From Cohnella rhizosphaerae (lineage in GTDB: Bacteria > Bacillota > Bacilli > Paenibacillales > Paenibacillaceae): a stretch of DNA of 64,000 bases. The notes under the pieces are model-generated. The model had not been told where the DNA came from, searched no databases, and saw only the letters and a program-made list of their open reading frames with translations. Shown in pieces: positions 8,127 through 18,266 of the stretch. Position 1 is the first letter of the stretch. The number at the start of each line of letters is the position of its first letter. The DNA is taken from positions 1,798,001 through 1,862,000 of the forward strand of contig NZ_JAPDIA010000008.1 in assembly GCF_029525575.1 (NCBI RefSeq), given 5' to 3'. The translations under genes were made by a program, and so were the position numbers.

Positions 8127-9041
8127 TCAACGAAGCAGCGAGCGCAGCTTGATGAGATTGAGCTCGAAGTAGCTCGCGTACATTTTGACGAGCTGCCGGT
8201 CTTCGAGATCGTACAGCACCTCATTGAGCTCCTTCATTTTGACGCCCGCCATCTGGGACAGCTCGTGCCTGTCGAGCGGCATCTGAACGACGATCGTGTG
8301 ATCGCTCCGCTCGCCGAACCGGTTCGCCAGCTTGACCAGGCTCTTGATGACCCGCGTACGCACGTCGAAGAACATCAGGTCGGACACCTGGTCGTTCGTA
8401 TCGCGCATCCGCTGCACGATCTCGGCCATAATGACGAGGTTCAGATCGAAATGGGTTTTCAGCATGTCCAGGAAGTGCGCCCTGGACATCACGACCAGTT
8501 CCGTATTTTCGAGCGTCTGCGCCGTGGCGGAACGCGGCTTGCCGTCGATCAGCGACAGCTCGCCGAAGCTGTCCCCGGCATTGAATACGGCCAATATTTT
8601 CTCGTCGCCCTCCGGGCTCGTCCTGTAAATCTTGACCGTGCCCGAGAGGACGATAAAAAACGAATCGCCCGGATCGTTCTCCCGGAACAGAATCGTCTGG
8701 GCGTCCTGCTCCCGCTTTTCCATCCGGTCGGCGAGCAGCCCGATATGCTCGGGCGCCAGACTCGAGAAGAGCGGAATGTGCTTCATCAGCTGGCGCAGCT
8801 TCTCTTTTTCCGCTTTGGCCTGCCGGGCGGGGTCGAGCTGACGGGCTTTGTCCGCCCTGGGCTCTCCGCCCGGCGCTTCCCCGTCGATGTCGATCTCCCG
8901 AATCTTGTGGCTCTGCAGCATTTGAATGTGCTGCGCGGTGATCGCCGTGCCCTTCGCCAGCAGCTTGATCCCGCTGTCCGAAAATATATCTATGCCGACC
9001 TTCATGCCGGCCTGTACATGATTGACCAGAAACAAAGCCAT
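8127..9041 (-). CDS. Crp/Fnr-family regulator with an N-terminal extra domain
   Basis: This is a cytoplasmic transcription regulator, 304 residues against about 220 for ordinary Crp/Fnr proteins. Residues 1-60 (GMKVGIDIFSDSGIKLLAKG, then THIQMLQSHKI-like sequence) resemble the short domain found at the N-terminus of many Firmicute HD-GYP phosphodiesterases. A charged linker (about 60-85) follows, then the cyclic-nucleotide-binding fold with GDSFFIVLSGTVKIY and GDSFGELSLIDGKPRSA, and a C-terminal winged helix (LSQMAGVKMKELNEVLYDLE). Family binding-pocket residues look largely present, but the ligand cannot be named. GAGGTG precedes the start. It stands alone, 93 bases upstream of the carboxypeptidase gene on the same strand, so co-transcription with the cell-wall genes is possible but unproven. 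Confidence 0.85.
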   Translation of the reverse strand: MALFLVNHVQAGMKVGIDIFSDSGIKLLAKGTAITAQHIQMLQSHKIREIDIDGEAPGGEPRADKARQLDPARQAKAEKEKLRQLMKHIPLFSSLAPEHIGLLADRMEKREQDAQTILFRENDPGDSFFIVLSGTVKIYRTSPEGDEKILAVFNAGDSFGELSLIDGKPRSATAQTLENTELVVMSRAHFLDMLKTHFDLNLVIMAEIVQRMRDTNDQVSDLMFFDVRTRVIKSLVKLANRFGERSDHTIVVQMPLDRHELSQMAGVKMKELNEVLYDLEDRQLVKMYASYFELNLIKLRSLLR

Positions 9042-9163
9042 GCCCGACTCACCTCAAAGGATTCATATAGGCCTTTTATCGGTGAATGCGGCCGAAAGGT
9101 TAATCCCTGGGAATCGTGCCTACTAATTGTCATTCACGCGAAAGAACGGGATACATGCGCAGC

Positions 9164-10144
9164 CTACACGACCAAGCGCCCCTTTTTCTCCGCCACGCCG
9201 ATCGTTGCCCGAAGTCCCGACCTGAACGCCAGGTAATCCTCTTCGACGCCGTCGCTGAAGATGACGCCGCCTTCGGGCATCTGCGACACGACCTCCAGCG
9301 CTTGACCGCTCTCGATGCGGCCATACACGAGCTCGGTCCCGGTCGTACGGCTCGGGAACGGCTCGCGGACCGTGAAGCGAAGCCAGTCGCTCTCCCACTC
9401 CAACCGCTCCGCATCCGCATCCGTTTTGCCATCATGTCTCCCGCTTCCCGGGACAATCGTCTCTCCGGCACCGACGAAGCCCGCTCGCCTTGCAATACCC
9501 GACGCGCCGGCCAGCACGCTCTTCAGCCATCCCGTGGAGCCGACGCCGGTCGATACGATGATGCCGCTCGACGATTGCTGCTCCGCTTTGCCTCCCGAAG
9601 CGATGCGGTAGCGTGCCGATACATGCGTCCTCCGTCCGATGTAGAAGTCGTTCACGGCGTATAACGATTGTCCGTCGTTCAGCGCCGCCTTTGCCATCGT
9701 CACCTCGCGGACCCGCCGCCGTCCCGCGGCGGTCTCCGGTACGATCTTGGGCAGGTCTCCCACTCGAAAAGGCAGCAGGACGCCGTCCCAGCGCATCGGG
9801 TCCGGATTGACGCCGATCAGCGGCTGGCCGTCCAGATATTTCAGCGTTCCCGCCACCAGGCCGTCCTGCCCCAACGCCACGACCGTATCGGACGGACCGA
9901 ACAAATAATTGGGAACGTGCGCCCTGTCCAGCAGCTGCACGATGCCCAGTTCGCCGAGCGATTGCTGCGTCCGGGAGAGCGCCTTGCGGTAGGCTTCATC
10001 CTCGCGCAGGTAGTCGGAAAAATCCTCGCCCATCGACTCGATGACGAACTGCGCCTGCCGGACGGTATTATACCGCGCGACCAGCTCTTCGAGGCGCGTA
10101 CGCCGCTTGACCAGCACCAGCCGAATCCCGCTTGCGCCGCTCAT
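9164..10144 (-). CDS. NAD kinase-like protein with a variant GQDG motif
   Basis: This belongs to the ATP-NAD kinase/diacylglycerol-kinase-like superfamily, whose classic members phosphorylate NAD to NADP. In place of the invariant GGDGT it has ALGQDGLVAGTLKYL (about residue 92): the catalytic Asp is kept, the second Gly is Gln and the Thr is Leu. The second conserved block SSGIIVSTGVGSTGWLKS (about residue 198) is intact, matching the STGSTAY region. An N-terminal extension of about 80 residues (RLEELVARYNTVRQAQF) is helical and precedes the nucleotide-binding core. AAGGAG inside the end of the SPFH gene and a 3-base gap show tight coupling to it. A sugar or lipid substrate instead of NAD is possible; the family is sure, the reaction is not. 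Confidence 0.8.
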   Translation of the reverse strand: MSGASGIRLVLVKRRTRLEELVARYNTVRQAQFVIESMGEDFSDYLREDEAYRKALSRTQQSLGELGIVQLLDRAHVPNYLFGPSDTVVALGQDGLVAGTLKYLDGQPLIGVNPDPMRWDGVLLPFRVGDLPKIVPETAAGRRRVREVTMAKAALNDGQSLYAVNDFYIGRRTHVSARYRIASGGKAEQQSSSGIIVSTGVGSTGWLKSVLAGASGIARRAGFVGAGETIVPGSGRHDGKTDADAERLEWESDWLRFTVREPFPSRTTGTELVYGRIESGQALEVVSQMPEGGVIFSDGVEEDYLAFRSGLRATIGVAEKKGRLVV

Positions 10145-10147
10145 AGA

Positions 10148-11191
10148 TCATCGCTCCTTCCTGCCCGCCGGCTTCGCCGCGTCGCCTTGCAGCAGTCCCT
10201 GAAGCAGATCCGGCGAAATATTCAGCTGCCCGATTCTGTCCGCCTGACCGGCCAGGTCCTGGAAGGCGACGGCGATCAGTTGGCCCGGATTCATGCCTGC
10301 GCGCGTCAGCGATTGCAGCACTTGATTGTCCGCGCCGCCGAGCGCGCGCATGACGGCCGTCAGCTCGTACGCTTTGGCGTCGGCCTCCGAATGCCTGTTG
10401 CCGACCGAGAGCTCGAGCAGCGCCTTCCGCTCCTCCTCGTAGTCCGTGTCGAACCGCAGTTGCTCCTGCTGCATCTCGTTGCGCTTCTGCTGAACGAGAC
10501 GTTCCGCCGCCAGCTGGCTCTCCCGGATTTGCTTCTTCTTGGCCTCGACCGCGATCTCCGTGCTCAGCTCATTCTCGCGTACGATCCGCTCCTGCTCGAT
10601 CGACGCGTTGCGCCGCTCGTACAACGCCTCGTCGGCTCGACGCAAAATCTCCTCGCGTGCCTGCGCCTCCAGCGCCCGCAGCGTCTCCTTGTTCGGCAGC
10701 ACGGCCAATATCGCGGCCCCCATCGCTTCGATTCCGAGCTTCGCCAGCTCGGGGCTCGCGTCCAATTCCTGGCCGATCGCGGCCGCCAGGCGATCGCCGG
10801 ATTGAATGGCTTCGCGCAGCGGCATCCGTTCGAGATGCCGCTTCACCAACACCTTCACCAGACCGATGACGCGCTGCCCGAGCTTGGCGGGATCGTCGGA
10901 CAAATACGTTTTTTTCCGCAAATTGTACGTGTAATCCAGCATGCGGGACGTTTGGCGGAAGTCCGCGATCCGGAAGGTCAGCTGCCCCTGCACCGTCACG
11001 CTCTGGAAGTCGCGGGTAATCTCCTCGAACATGAACGGCGCTTCGATCGAAGACACCGGCATGACCACGGCCGTCGTGACCGGCGCGTAATAGTAAAAGG
11101 ACAATCCCAGCCCTTCCTTCACGACCTTGCCGTTCTGGACCTTCATCACGTACTCGCTCGGCTGGAATTTGACGAATCGGATTCCGAACAT
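10148..11191 (-). CDS. SPFH (band 7/stomatin-like) domain protein
   Basis: SPFH proteins form oligomeric membrane-associated scaffolds. The ATG at 11191 (MFGIRFVKF) is preferred because GGAGG lies 8 bases upstream; an ATG at 11206 has none. Residues 1-170 carry the band-7 fold (SVTVQGQLTFRIADF, REAIQSGDRLAAAIGQEL, LGIEAMGAAILAVLP). Residues about 175-265 are a long charged coiled coil rich in Glu/Arg/Gln, and the tail is Gly/Gln-rich (LLQGLLQG). Unlike stomatins there is no clear N-terminal transmembrane hairpin, so membrane contact would be peripheral. It is the first gene of a two-gene unit with the NAD-kinase-like protein; a T-rich minus-strand stretch at 11210-11260 may hold the promoter. 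Function unknown. Confidence 0.82.
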   Translation of the reverse strand: MFGIRFVKFQPSEYVMKVQNGKVVKEGLGLSFYYYAPVTTAVVMPVSSIEAPFMFEEITRDFQSVTVQGQLTFRIADFRQTSRMLDYTYNLRKKTYLSDDPAKLGQRVIGLVKVLVKRHLERMPLREAIQSGDRLAAAIGQELDASPELAKLGIEAMGAAILAVLPNKETLRALEAQAREEILRRADEALYERRNASIEQERIVRENELSTEIAVEAKKKQIRESQLAAERLVQQKRNEMQQEQLRFDTDYEEERKALLELSVGNRHSEADAKAYELTAVMRALGGADNQVLQSLTRAGMNPGQLIAVAFQDLAGQADRIGQLNISPDLLQGLLQGDAAKPAGRKER

Positions 11192-11390
11192 GGCGAACGC
11201 CTCCATTCGTTGTTATATTCATTTTGATATTATCATTATGATAATTTAAAAAGACAGAACTGTTCAACCTTCCTTATTGGCGCGATATGTCCCTTAAGCC
11301 CTAAGGATGAGCAAAAAGGTATAAATTGCGGACTCCGGCTCGCATTTCCTTCCGATTTCTCCATTTTTCTTGCCATAAGAAAAGCCGTCA

Positions 11391-11422
11391 GGGAAGAATG
11401 AGGGAAGAATGAGGGAAGAACG
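11391..11422. repeat. Short tandem repeat, 11-bp unit
   Basis: GGGAAGAATGA occurs twice in tandem (11391-11401, 11402-11412), followed by a third diverged copy GGGAAGAACGT. It lies in the 691-base non-coding stretch 11192-11882, in which I find no supportable gene. Confidence 0.8.
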
Positions 11423-11450
11423 TGAGGTTGGTAGCCGACACGCGCCGCCT

Positions 11451-11479
11451 CACCTCGCACGGGGGAGCTGCGCGAGGTG
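11451..11479. other. GC-rich hairpin in intergenic region
   Basis: CACCTCGC (11451-11458) pairs perfectly with GCGAGGTG (11472-11479) around a 13-base loop. No T-run follows on either strand, so it is not a simple terminator. Confidence 0.5.
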
Positions 11480-11641
11480 CAAAGGGCACGCCTTGACGAT
11501 CTTTTGCGGCAGTCTCGTGTACAATCGGCGGCCAGACAAACGCTCCTGACCACCTGAATGTGCGTCAAACCGCGCCAACTTCCCCGGAGCGGTTCGAATG
11601 CGTGGTGCGATGAGGCGGCGTCATCAATTCGATAACGGTTA

Positions 11642-11805
11642 AAAAGCAGTTATTTTGCTTGATCGCGACATGCTTGAGCAAATAAGTGTCGAAGCGCAAT
11701 TAATTGCTAGCATTCGAACGTTTTGACCCGGTTTTGAACAAAATAATTGCGGTTGAACACTTATTCCTCCCGAAGTCCGGAACAGCGCGCCGATTAACTG
11801 CTTTT
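11642..11805. repeat. Nested imperfect inverted repeat
   Basis: The outer arms AAAAGCAGTTA (11642-11652) and TAACTGCTTTT (11795-11805) are exact complements. Inside them, 11681-11702 pairs with 11744-11765 at 19 of 22 positions. The element is AT-rich against its GC-rich surroundings and ends 78 bases past the AraC gene's 3' end. It could fold into a long cruciform or RNA hairpin, or be a relic of a small mobile repeat. Confidence 0.55.
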
Positions 11806-11882
11806 CAACACTTATTTCCATATACCGTCACGCGCACGCAAAGAGAGAAAATATTGGCGTCTCCCGACCTTCGTCCGGGCCT

Positions 11883-12824
11883 TCACGGTCCGCTTTCTTC
11901 GCGCCGCGCATGCGGCTCGCGCTCGGTCTCCGGCTCGGGGCGCAGCCGGAACGCCGACGGGGTCAGCCCCGTCGCTTCTCGGAAGCTCCGCGAGAAATAA
12001 TGGACGTCGCCGTAGCCGAGCGACTGCGCGATCTCGGTAATCCGCTCCCCCGTCAGAAGCAGCCGCTTGGCGCAAGCGATGCGCTCCCGCATCGCATACG
12101 CCTTGGGGCTCAATCCCGTCGCTTCCCTGAAAATCTCGGCAAAATACGTCGGATGGTAGCCGCACAGCTGCGCCAGCTCACGGCTCGACCAGCTGCGCGC
12201 GGGCTCGCGGGCGATCGCCGCAAGCGCAGGCGCGATCCGCCGCGCGGTTGGATCGGGGCGCTCCTGCAGCTGCCGCCGTACCAGCGCGACCAGCAGCGCG
12301 GTCATGCCGCCGCGCATCGCGGCCTCGCAGCCGGGACGCTGCTCCCGGTATTCCTCGACGATCGGCCGGAAAAGCGGTTCGAGCTCGGGCGCATGCAGCA
12401 CGTTTGCCAGTAAAAGCGGCGAACGTCCGCCGCCGGCGTCGATCCGGTATTCAACCGGCGGCGCCTCCCGCTCCGGCCCGGCGCATGCGCGAATCGCCGA
12501 CGCCGGATGCACGGATACGGGCGCATCGCCGTCCCAGTCGAAATGGATGCTGTAAAAGCCCGCCGGCGCGTTCGCCGCCGTCTCGATGCGGTGCGGACTG
12601 CCGCTGCCGTAAAAGGCGCAGCTGCCCGGAGACAGCGAATAGCGATGCGGGCCAAGCGTCAGCTCCGCGCGTCCGAACAGCACGAAAAGCAGCTGGCAGT
12701 CGGGGTTGACGCGCGGCCCCCAGACGAATATCCGTTCATACGCTGCGCGTTCGGCGAAGTGTACGATCGGCCGGATCGACGCGAGCTCGATCGGCCGTAC
12801 GCCCTCTGTCGCTTGCATCCGCAT
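11883..12824 (-). CDS. AraC-family transcriptional regulator with cupin sensor domain
   Basis: This is a one-component, sugar-responsive regulator of 313 residues. Residues 20-130 form the AraC_binding cupin domain (CQLLFVLFGRAELTLGPHRY, GSGSPHRIE, FYSIHFDWDG). Residues about 200-295 hold the double helix-turn-helix, with SSRELAQLCGYHPTYFAEIF and ITEIAQSLGYGDVHYFSRSF followed by the family signature FREATGLTPSAFR. The start at 12824 follows GGGAAGGGGCG; MQATEG at 12818 is an alternative. It is divergent from the GH106-like gene at 12960, with a 135-base shared intergenic region, the usual arrangement for a regulator of that hydrolase. Confidence 0.92.
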   Translation of the reverse strand: MRMQATEGVRPIELASIRPIVHFAERAAYERIFVWGPRVNPDCQLLFVLFGRAELTLGPHRYSLSPGSCAFYGSGSPHRIETAANAPAGFYSIHFDWDGDAPVSVHPASAIRACAGPEREAPPVEYRIDAGGGRSPLLLANVLHAPELEPLFRPIVEEYREQRPGCEAAMRGGMTALLVALVRRQLQERPDPTARRIAPALAAIAREPARSWSSRELAQLCGYHPTYFAEIFREATGLSPKAYAMRERIACAKRLLLTGERITEIAQSLGYGDVHYFSRSFREATGLTPSAFRLRPEPETEREPHARREESGP

Positions 12825-12959
12825 CGCCCCTTCCCGTTATGGGCGTATTATAAAGCATCGCCTGTCAAAAGTGCACCTCATTCCCGGCACGGCTGCAAAG
12901 ACAGCCGGCAAACCGCCGGTTAAACTGGGCTGGAACATAGCCAAGGAGGTTGCGTCCGC

Positions 12960-15900
12960 ATGCGAAAGCCTGTCGCATCTGCTACATCTGCCACATCTGC
13001 CCAAATATCTGCCAATATTACCGCACCGGCCGATCCGGCCGACAAGCACCTGCCGTGCTTCGCCGCTCCCGCCGCCATCTACCGCCCCGCCCCGCTCTGG
13101 GTATGGAACGACGACATGGAGCCCGCGTCGATCCGCTTCCAGCTGCGCGAGCTCGCCTCGCACGGCTTCGGCGGCGCCTTCGTCCATCCCCGTCCCGGCC
13201 TCGTGACCGAATATTTGTCGGACGCGTGGTTCGAACGCTGGGGCGACGCGCTCGAGGAGGCTTCCCGACTCGGACTCAAGCTGTACATTTACGACGAAAA
13301 TTCGTATCCCTCCGGCTTCGCGGGCGGGCATGTACCGTCGGAGCTGCCGGACTGCCTCGCGAATTCCGTGCTGTTCAACGAATACGGGGCGGACGAAGTC
13401 GCGCGCAAACTGGCGAACGCCTCGCCGATGCTGAACCGCCCCGGTCACCCGATCAAAGCGTTCGCCGTGCGGGAGACGCCCGACCGGACGCCGGCCTGGG
13501 AGATCGTCCGCGACGTCACGCTGCTGCCGATGACGCAGTGGCAGGCGCACGGCGACCGATTCTGGGTATTCGAGCTCGGCACGCCGATGACCAACAACTG
13601 GCTCGGCGGCTTCGCGTATGCGGACCTGCTGCGGCCGGAGGTGACGGCGCGCTTCCTCGCCGTCACGCATGAAGCGTACCGCGAGCGCTTCGGCGACCGG
13701 TTCGGCGCGCAGATCCCCGCCTTGTTCACCGACGAGCCCGAGATATCGCCCGGCAACCTGTTCGAGCACGGCTCGCCGCTGCCGTTCAGCTTCTGGTTCG
13801 CCGGCGAGTTCGAGCGCCGCAACGGCTACGACCTGCGCGACTATTTGCCTTTTCTGTTCCGCGACGCCGCGATCGCCTTCGAGACTGCGCCCGCCGTCGA
13901 TGCGGCCAAGGTGCGCTTCGATTATTTCGAGACGATCCGCGAGCTGTGGGTGAACAATTCGGTGCGCCCGATCTCACAATGGTGCGAAGCGAACGGAATT
14001 GCCTATACGGGCCACTATATCGAGCATCAATGGCCCCATCCGTTTCACCGCACGTCCCCGGCCGTCATGTCGCTCTACGAATTCATGCACTGGCCGGCCA
14101 TCGATATGCTGGAGACCAAGCTTCTCCGCGCCGATCCCACCGGCCCCGGCTCCGCCTTTTTGCCGTTTATGCCGCCGAACGAGGCGCAGCGCGCGCAAGG
14201 GGCGTACAACGATCCCGCCGCCCTGCTGACCGTGCGCGAGGCGCACAGCGCCGCCAACCAGTTCGGCAGGGAGCGCGTGCTGTGCGAGGCCTACGGCGCC
14301 GGCGGCTGGGACTCGACGTTCGAGGATTACAAGCGAATCGGCGACTGGCTGTACGTGCACGGCATCAATTTCCTCAACCAGCATCTGACCTACGGCACGA
14401 TCGTCGGCGCGAGAAAAAGGGACCATCCCCAATCGTTCGATTGGCGCCAGCCATGGTGGGACGAGTATGCGCGGCAGAACGACTACTTCGGCCGGCTCTC
14501 CTATGCGCTCTCCCAGGGCCGGACGGTCAACCGGATCGCCCTGCTCAATCCGACGACGTCCAGCTTCGTCGCGACGGCCGAGGCGGTCGAAGGCGATCCG
14601 CGCTACCAGCAGGGCATCGTCGACATGCTGGCGCTCGTGCAGTCGCTGTCCGACGATCAATGGGACTACGATCTGTGCGACGAATACATCATGGCGGGAC
14701 ATGCTTCCGCCGAGGGGGGCCAGCCTGCGCGTCGGACTTTGCCGCTACGAGATCGTCATCGTACCTGCGGCGATGACGCATATGAAGGCTTCGACCGTCG
14801 CGCTGCTGCGCCGCTTCCTGGAAGGCGGCGGCATCGTGATCGCCGCGGACCGGGCGCCGGATCGCGTGGACGGCGCACTTAGCGTGGAAGCGGCGGCGCT
14901 TGCCCGCCTTCCCGGCTGGCATCCGGCTGCGGACGCGGCCGGCCAGCTCGCGCTGCTGTCTGCGTTCGCCGCGCCGCGTCTTCGTCTTGCCGGCGATGAG
15001 GCGGCGGCGCCGAGCGGGATCGCGCATCTGCGCCGCGAGCTGGGCGACGGTTCGGCCTTTTACTTCTTCGCCAACTCCCGGAGCGCCCGCTTCGACGGCA
15101 CGGCGACGCTGCGCGGCCGGCGGGCAGAGCTGTGGAATCCGCTGGACGGCTCGGCGACGGCGCTCGACCTGTCGCCGGACGACGCCGGCAGTCTGACGCT
15201 CGACCTGGCGCTGAACGCGTCGGGGTCGCTGCTGCTGCGCGTCTACGAGGAGGCGCCGGCGGCGTTGGAAAGGAGCGACGCCAGGGACGCTGCGTCAACA
15301 GACCCGGATCGCGCGGACACGACGGCTAGCGCAGTCTCGGCCGCGGCGCCAGTGGCGCAGCGCCTTCAGCCGCTCCAGCGCCGATCGGACGAAGCCGCGC
15401 GCAGGCCGGTCGCGCTCTCCGCGCCGGAGATCGTGCCGGAGCGGGACAACGTGCTCCCGATCCTGCACTGCGACCTGTACGCCGGCAGCAAGCAATATTT
15501 CGGCTTGCACACGGTGCACGCCGCCCGCTTCGCCTTCGAGCATCACGGCTTCGAGAACAATCCGTGGGACAACGCCGTCCAGTTCAAGCGGCGGCTGCTG
15601 GACCGCGAAGCCGCTTTCGACGCACGCAGCGGAATTACGGCCGACTATTATTTCCACGTGGACAGCCCGGACGACGTCGGACCGGTGCGGCTCGAGCTGG
15701 AGCGGCCTTCCTGTTACCGAATCGCCGTCAACGGCATCCCGGTCGAAGCCGCTCCAGGCACCTCAAGGCTGGACCGTCACATGGGCGCCGCCGATATTAC
15801 GCGCGCGCTGCGCCCGGGGCGCAACACGATACGGCTGGAGGGCCGCCCGTTCTCGATCCGGATGGAGCTGGAGCCGCTCTATCTGTTCGGACAGTTCGCG

Positions 15901-16374
15901 GTCGCGCCGAATGCGGATGGGGGCTGGCGCCTGGCAGCCAACCAGCCGCTAGGGCTCGGCGCCTGGCGGGATCAGGGCTACCCGTTCTATTCGGACGCCG
16001 TTCGCTACCGCCATACGTTCACCCTGCCGGACGACGCCTCGCGCGTCTTTATGTCCGCGCCGTCCTGGCACGGTTCGGTGATCTCCGTAACGGTGGACGG
16101 CGAGCATGCCGGTCTGCTCGGCCTGGAGCGCGGCGACGAGCTGGGGCTCACCTCCCTCGTGCGTCCGGGCGCCGTCCACACGCTCGACTGCCGGCTGAGC
16201 GGCACCTTCCGCAACCTGCTGGGACCGCATTTCGACGCCTCCAAGCCGCGCAATATAGCGTGGCCCGGCGCCTGGAAGCGCTCGCCGCTCGAAGGGCCGC
16301 CGCCGGCGGAAGACTATGATCTGCTGTCTTACGGATTGCTCGCGCCTATTGAAATTTGGACGATCCCCCGTTAA
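12960..16374 (+). CDS. Large cytoplasmic glycoside hydrolase, GH106-like (putative alpha-L-rhamnosidase), one frameshift
   Basis: This enzyme of about 1137 residues probably cleaves a terminal sugar from imported oligosaccharides; no signal peptide is seen. AAGGAGG at 12943-12949 sets the start. The N-terminal catalytic region has APLWVWNDDM, HGFGGAFVHPRPGLVTEYLS and LYIYDENSYPSGFAGGHVP, a signature shared with enzymes annotated as GH106 or related rhamnosidases; ALFTDEPEISPGN and VLCEAYGAGGWDSTFEDYKR supply candidate acidic residues. A mid-region has a glutamine-amidotransferase-like block, then a low-complexity Ala/Arg linker (about residues 770-820) and C-terminal beta-sandwich domains. 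The frame breaks at the G6 run 14714-14719; removing one G gives HASAEGASLRVGLCRYEIV. The family assignment is by motif memory, so GH106-like is the safest wording. Confidence 0.72.
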
Positions 16375-16438
16375 CATACGACTAACGCCAGGTAGTCGTG
16401 GCGCCTCGGCGGCCGACGCGCGGAAGGACGGGAACGCT

Positions 16439-18266
16439 TTGAAAAAAATATGGACGTTCAAGCAGAAGCTGGTGCTGACGTATGTCATTTTTATCGTGCT
16501 TCCCATGTCCGTGCTCGGTCTGGGCGCCTACCGTCTGTACAGCGAGGCCATGGAAAAAAAGGTAAGCGATTTCGTGCAGCAGGTCGCCGTAAGCACCTCG
16601 TCGAACATCGAGATGTACATCCGCGAGCTGGAACAGTTCACGCTAATGCCCTATTACAATCGCGAGCTGCAGGATATGCTGACGGCCGGGGTCGCAACCG
16701 GGGGAATCGCCTGACGCGGACATCAAGCTGACGCTGGAAAAAAACTTCAGCTTCTGGCAGTCGCAGCGAGGCAGCATCGAAAATATTACGTACTTCAGCA
16801 AGCCGGGCGAAGGCGCGAGACGGATCTACAGTCTCAGCTATCTGCTGCCCGGCCTTTCCATCGAGCAAATGCCCTGGTATAAAACCTTCGACAGCTCCGA
16901 CGCGCTATTGGCCACCCTAAGCCTGCACCGGCCCGAAGCCAGCCAGCTCGTTCAAAACGGCGAGCCGCTTCAGGTTTTCTCCCTCATTCGCAGAATTTAC
17001 TACACCTCTACCATATTGAAAACCGCAGGGTATTTTCAGGTCGACTTCACGCTCGAGGATATCGAGCGCATCATGAGCCGGGTCAACAGCGAGAAAAACG
17101 GTTCCTTTTTTCGTTCTCGACGCGGACAGCCAGGTCGTATACGCCGACGATCCGGTGAATCCCGAACTGCTGGCGTCCGTCGCAGGTCATCAAGCGGGCG
17201 GCGACGGTCCGCGGATCATCGATCTGGAAAAACGAAAAACGATCGTCGTGCAGCATCCCGTAGGAAAGATGGGCTGGACCGTCGTTGGCTACGTTCCCGT
17301 CTCCCGCATCGTATCCGGCATCGCCTCGGTCCGCAACTCCATGCTGCTGATCGGCATCGTTTGCATGGCGATCGCCCTGGCGGTGTCCACGGGCATTTCC
17401 TATAGCATGACCAAGCCCATCTACCGGCTCATCTCGCTCATCAAGCGGGTCGAGCGCGAAGACTTCCAGATCGACTACGACAATCCCCCCGCGCAACGAG
17501 CTCGGACAGCTGATCCGCAGCTTCATCCGCATGAGCCGGCGGCTGGACGAGTCGATCCGCCATCTGTACCAGGCGGAGATCGTCCGCAAGGAAAGCGAGC
17601 TGCAGGCGCTCAGGTCGCAGATCAATCCGCATTTTTTTGTTCAACACGCTGGAGACGATCAAGATGCGGGCGGAGCTCGACGAGGCCGACGACACCGTCG
17701 ACATGATCACGGCGCTCGGCAAGCTCGTCCGGTCGTCGCTACGGTCCGGCAGCGACTTCATCACGCTGCAGGAAGAGAAAGATGATTTGATGAACTACCT
17801 TTTGATCCAGGAAAACCGCTATGGCGGACGCTTCGACATCTCGGTTCGCGTCGAGGAGGCGCTGCTGTCGCATTATATACCTCGGCTGCTCGTGCAGCCG
17901 CTGATCGAGAACGCATTCTATCACGGACTGGAGATGAACCCCGGCAAGGGCAGGCTGACCGTCGCGATCACCGCCGAACCGGGCGCCATTAAGGTACTCG
18001 TCGCGGACGACGGGCTCGGCATGCCGCTCGACAGGCTGCTGGAGCTGCGGCGGCTGATCGGCATGGAGACGCTGAGGCCGCAGCAGGACGGCGGCAGCAT
18101 CGGACTGGTCAACGTAGCTGCCCGCATCCAGCTGTATTTCGGTCCTCCCTTTGCCATGAACATCGACAGCCGGCCCGGTCAAGGCACGGAAGTTACGCTG
18201 CTGCTGCCCCTTATTGCAAATGAAAGCGAGGTCGAACGTTATGTATCGCGTTATCATCGCGGATGA
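16439..18266 (+). CDS. YesM/LytS-type sensor histidine kinase, locus 1 (four frameshifts)
   Basis: This membrane sensor senses extracellular sugar or loaded binding protein and phosphorylates the regulator at 18241. The likely start is TTG at 16439 (KKIWTFKQKLVLTYVIF). Order: TM1 (about 12-32), an extracellular dCache-like domain, TM2 (MLLIGIVCMAIALAVSTGI), HAMP (PIYRLISLIKRVEREDF), His_kinase motif LRSQINPHFLFNTLETIKM and HATPase motifs ENAFYHGLEM and DDGLGM. One extra base occurs in each of G5 16700-16704, T6 17106-17111, C6 17485-17490 and T7 17632-17638; removing all four gives an uninterrupted family-length protein of about 608 residues. Four independent +1 events in one gene, all in homopolymers, argue for sequence error. 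The end overlaps the regulator by 26 bases. Confidence 0.82.

Noticed and set aside
16439-18266. Programmed ribosomal frameshifting or transcriptional slippage in the kinase
   Set aside because: Four independent sites in both G/C and T runs of only 5-7 bases would be needed; such runs are shorter than known slippage sites and no stimulatory structure is evident.
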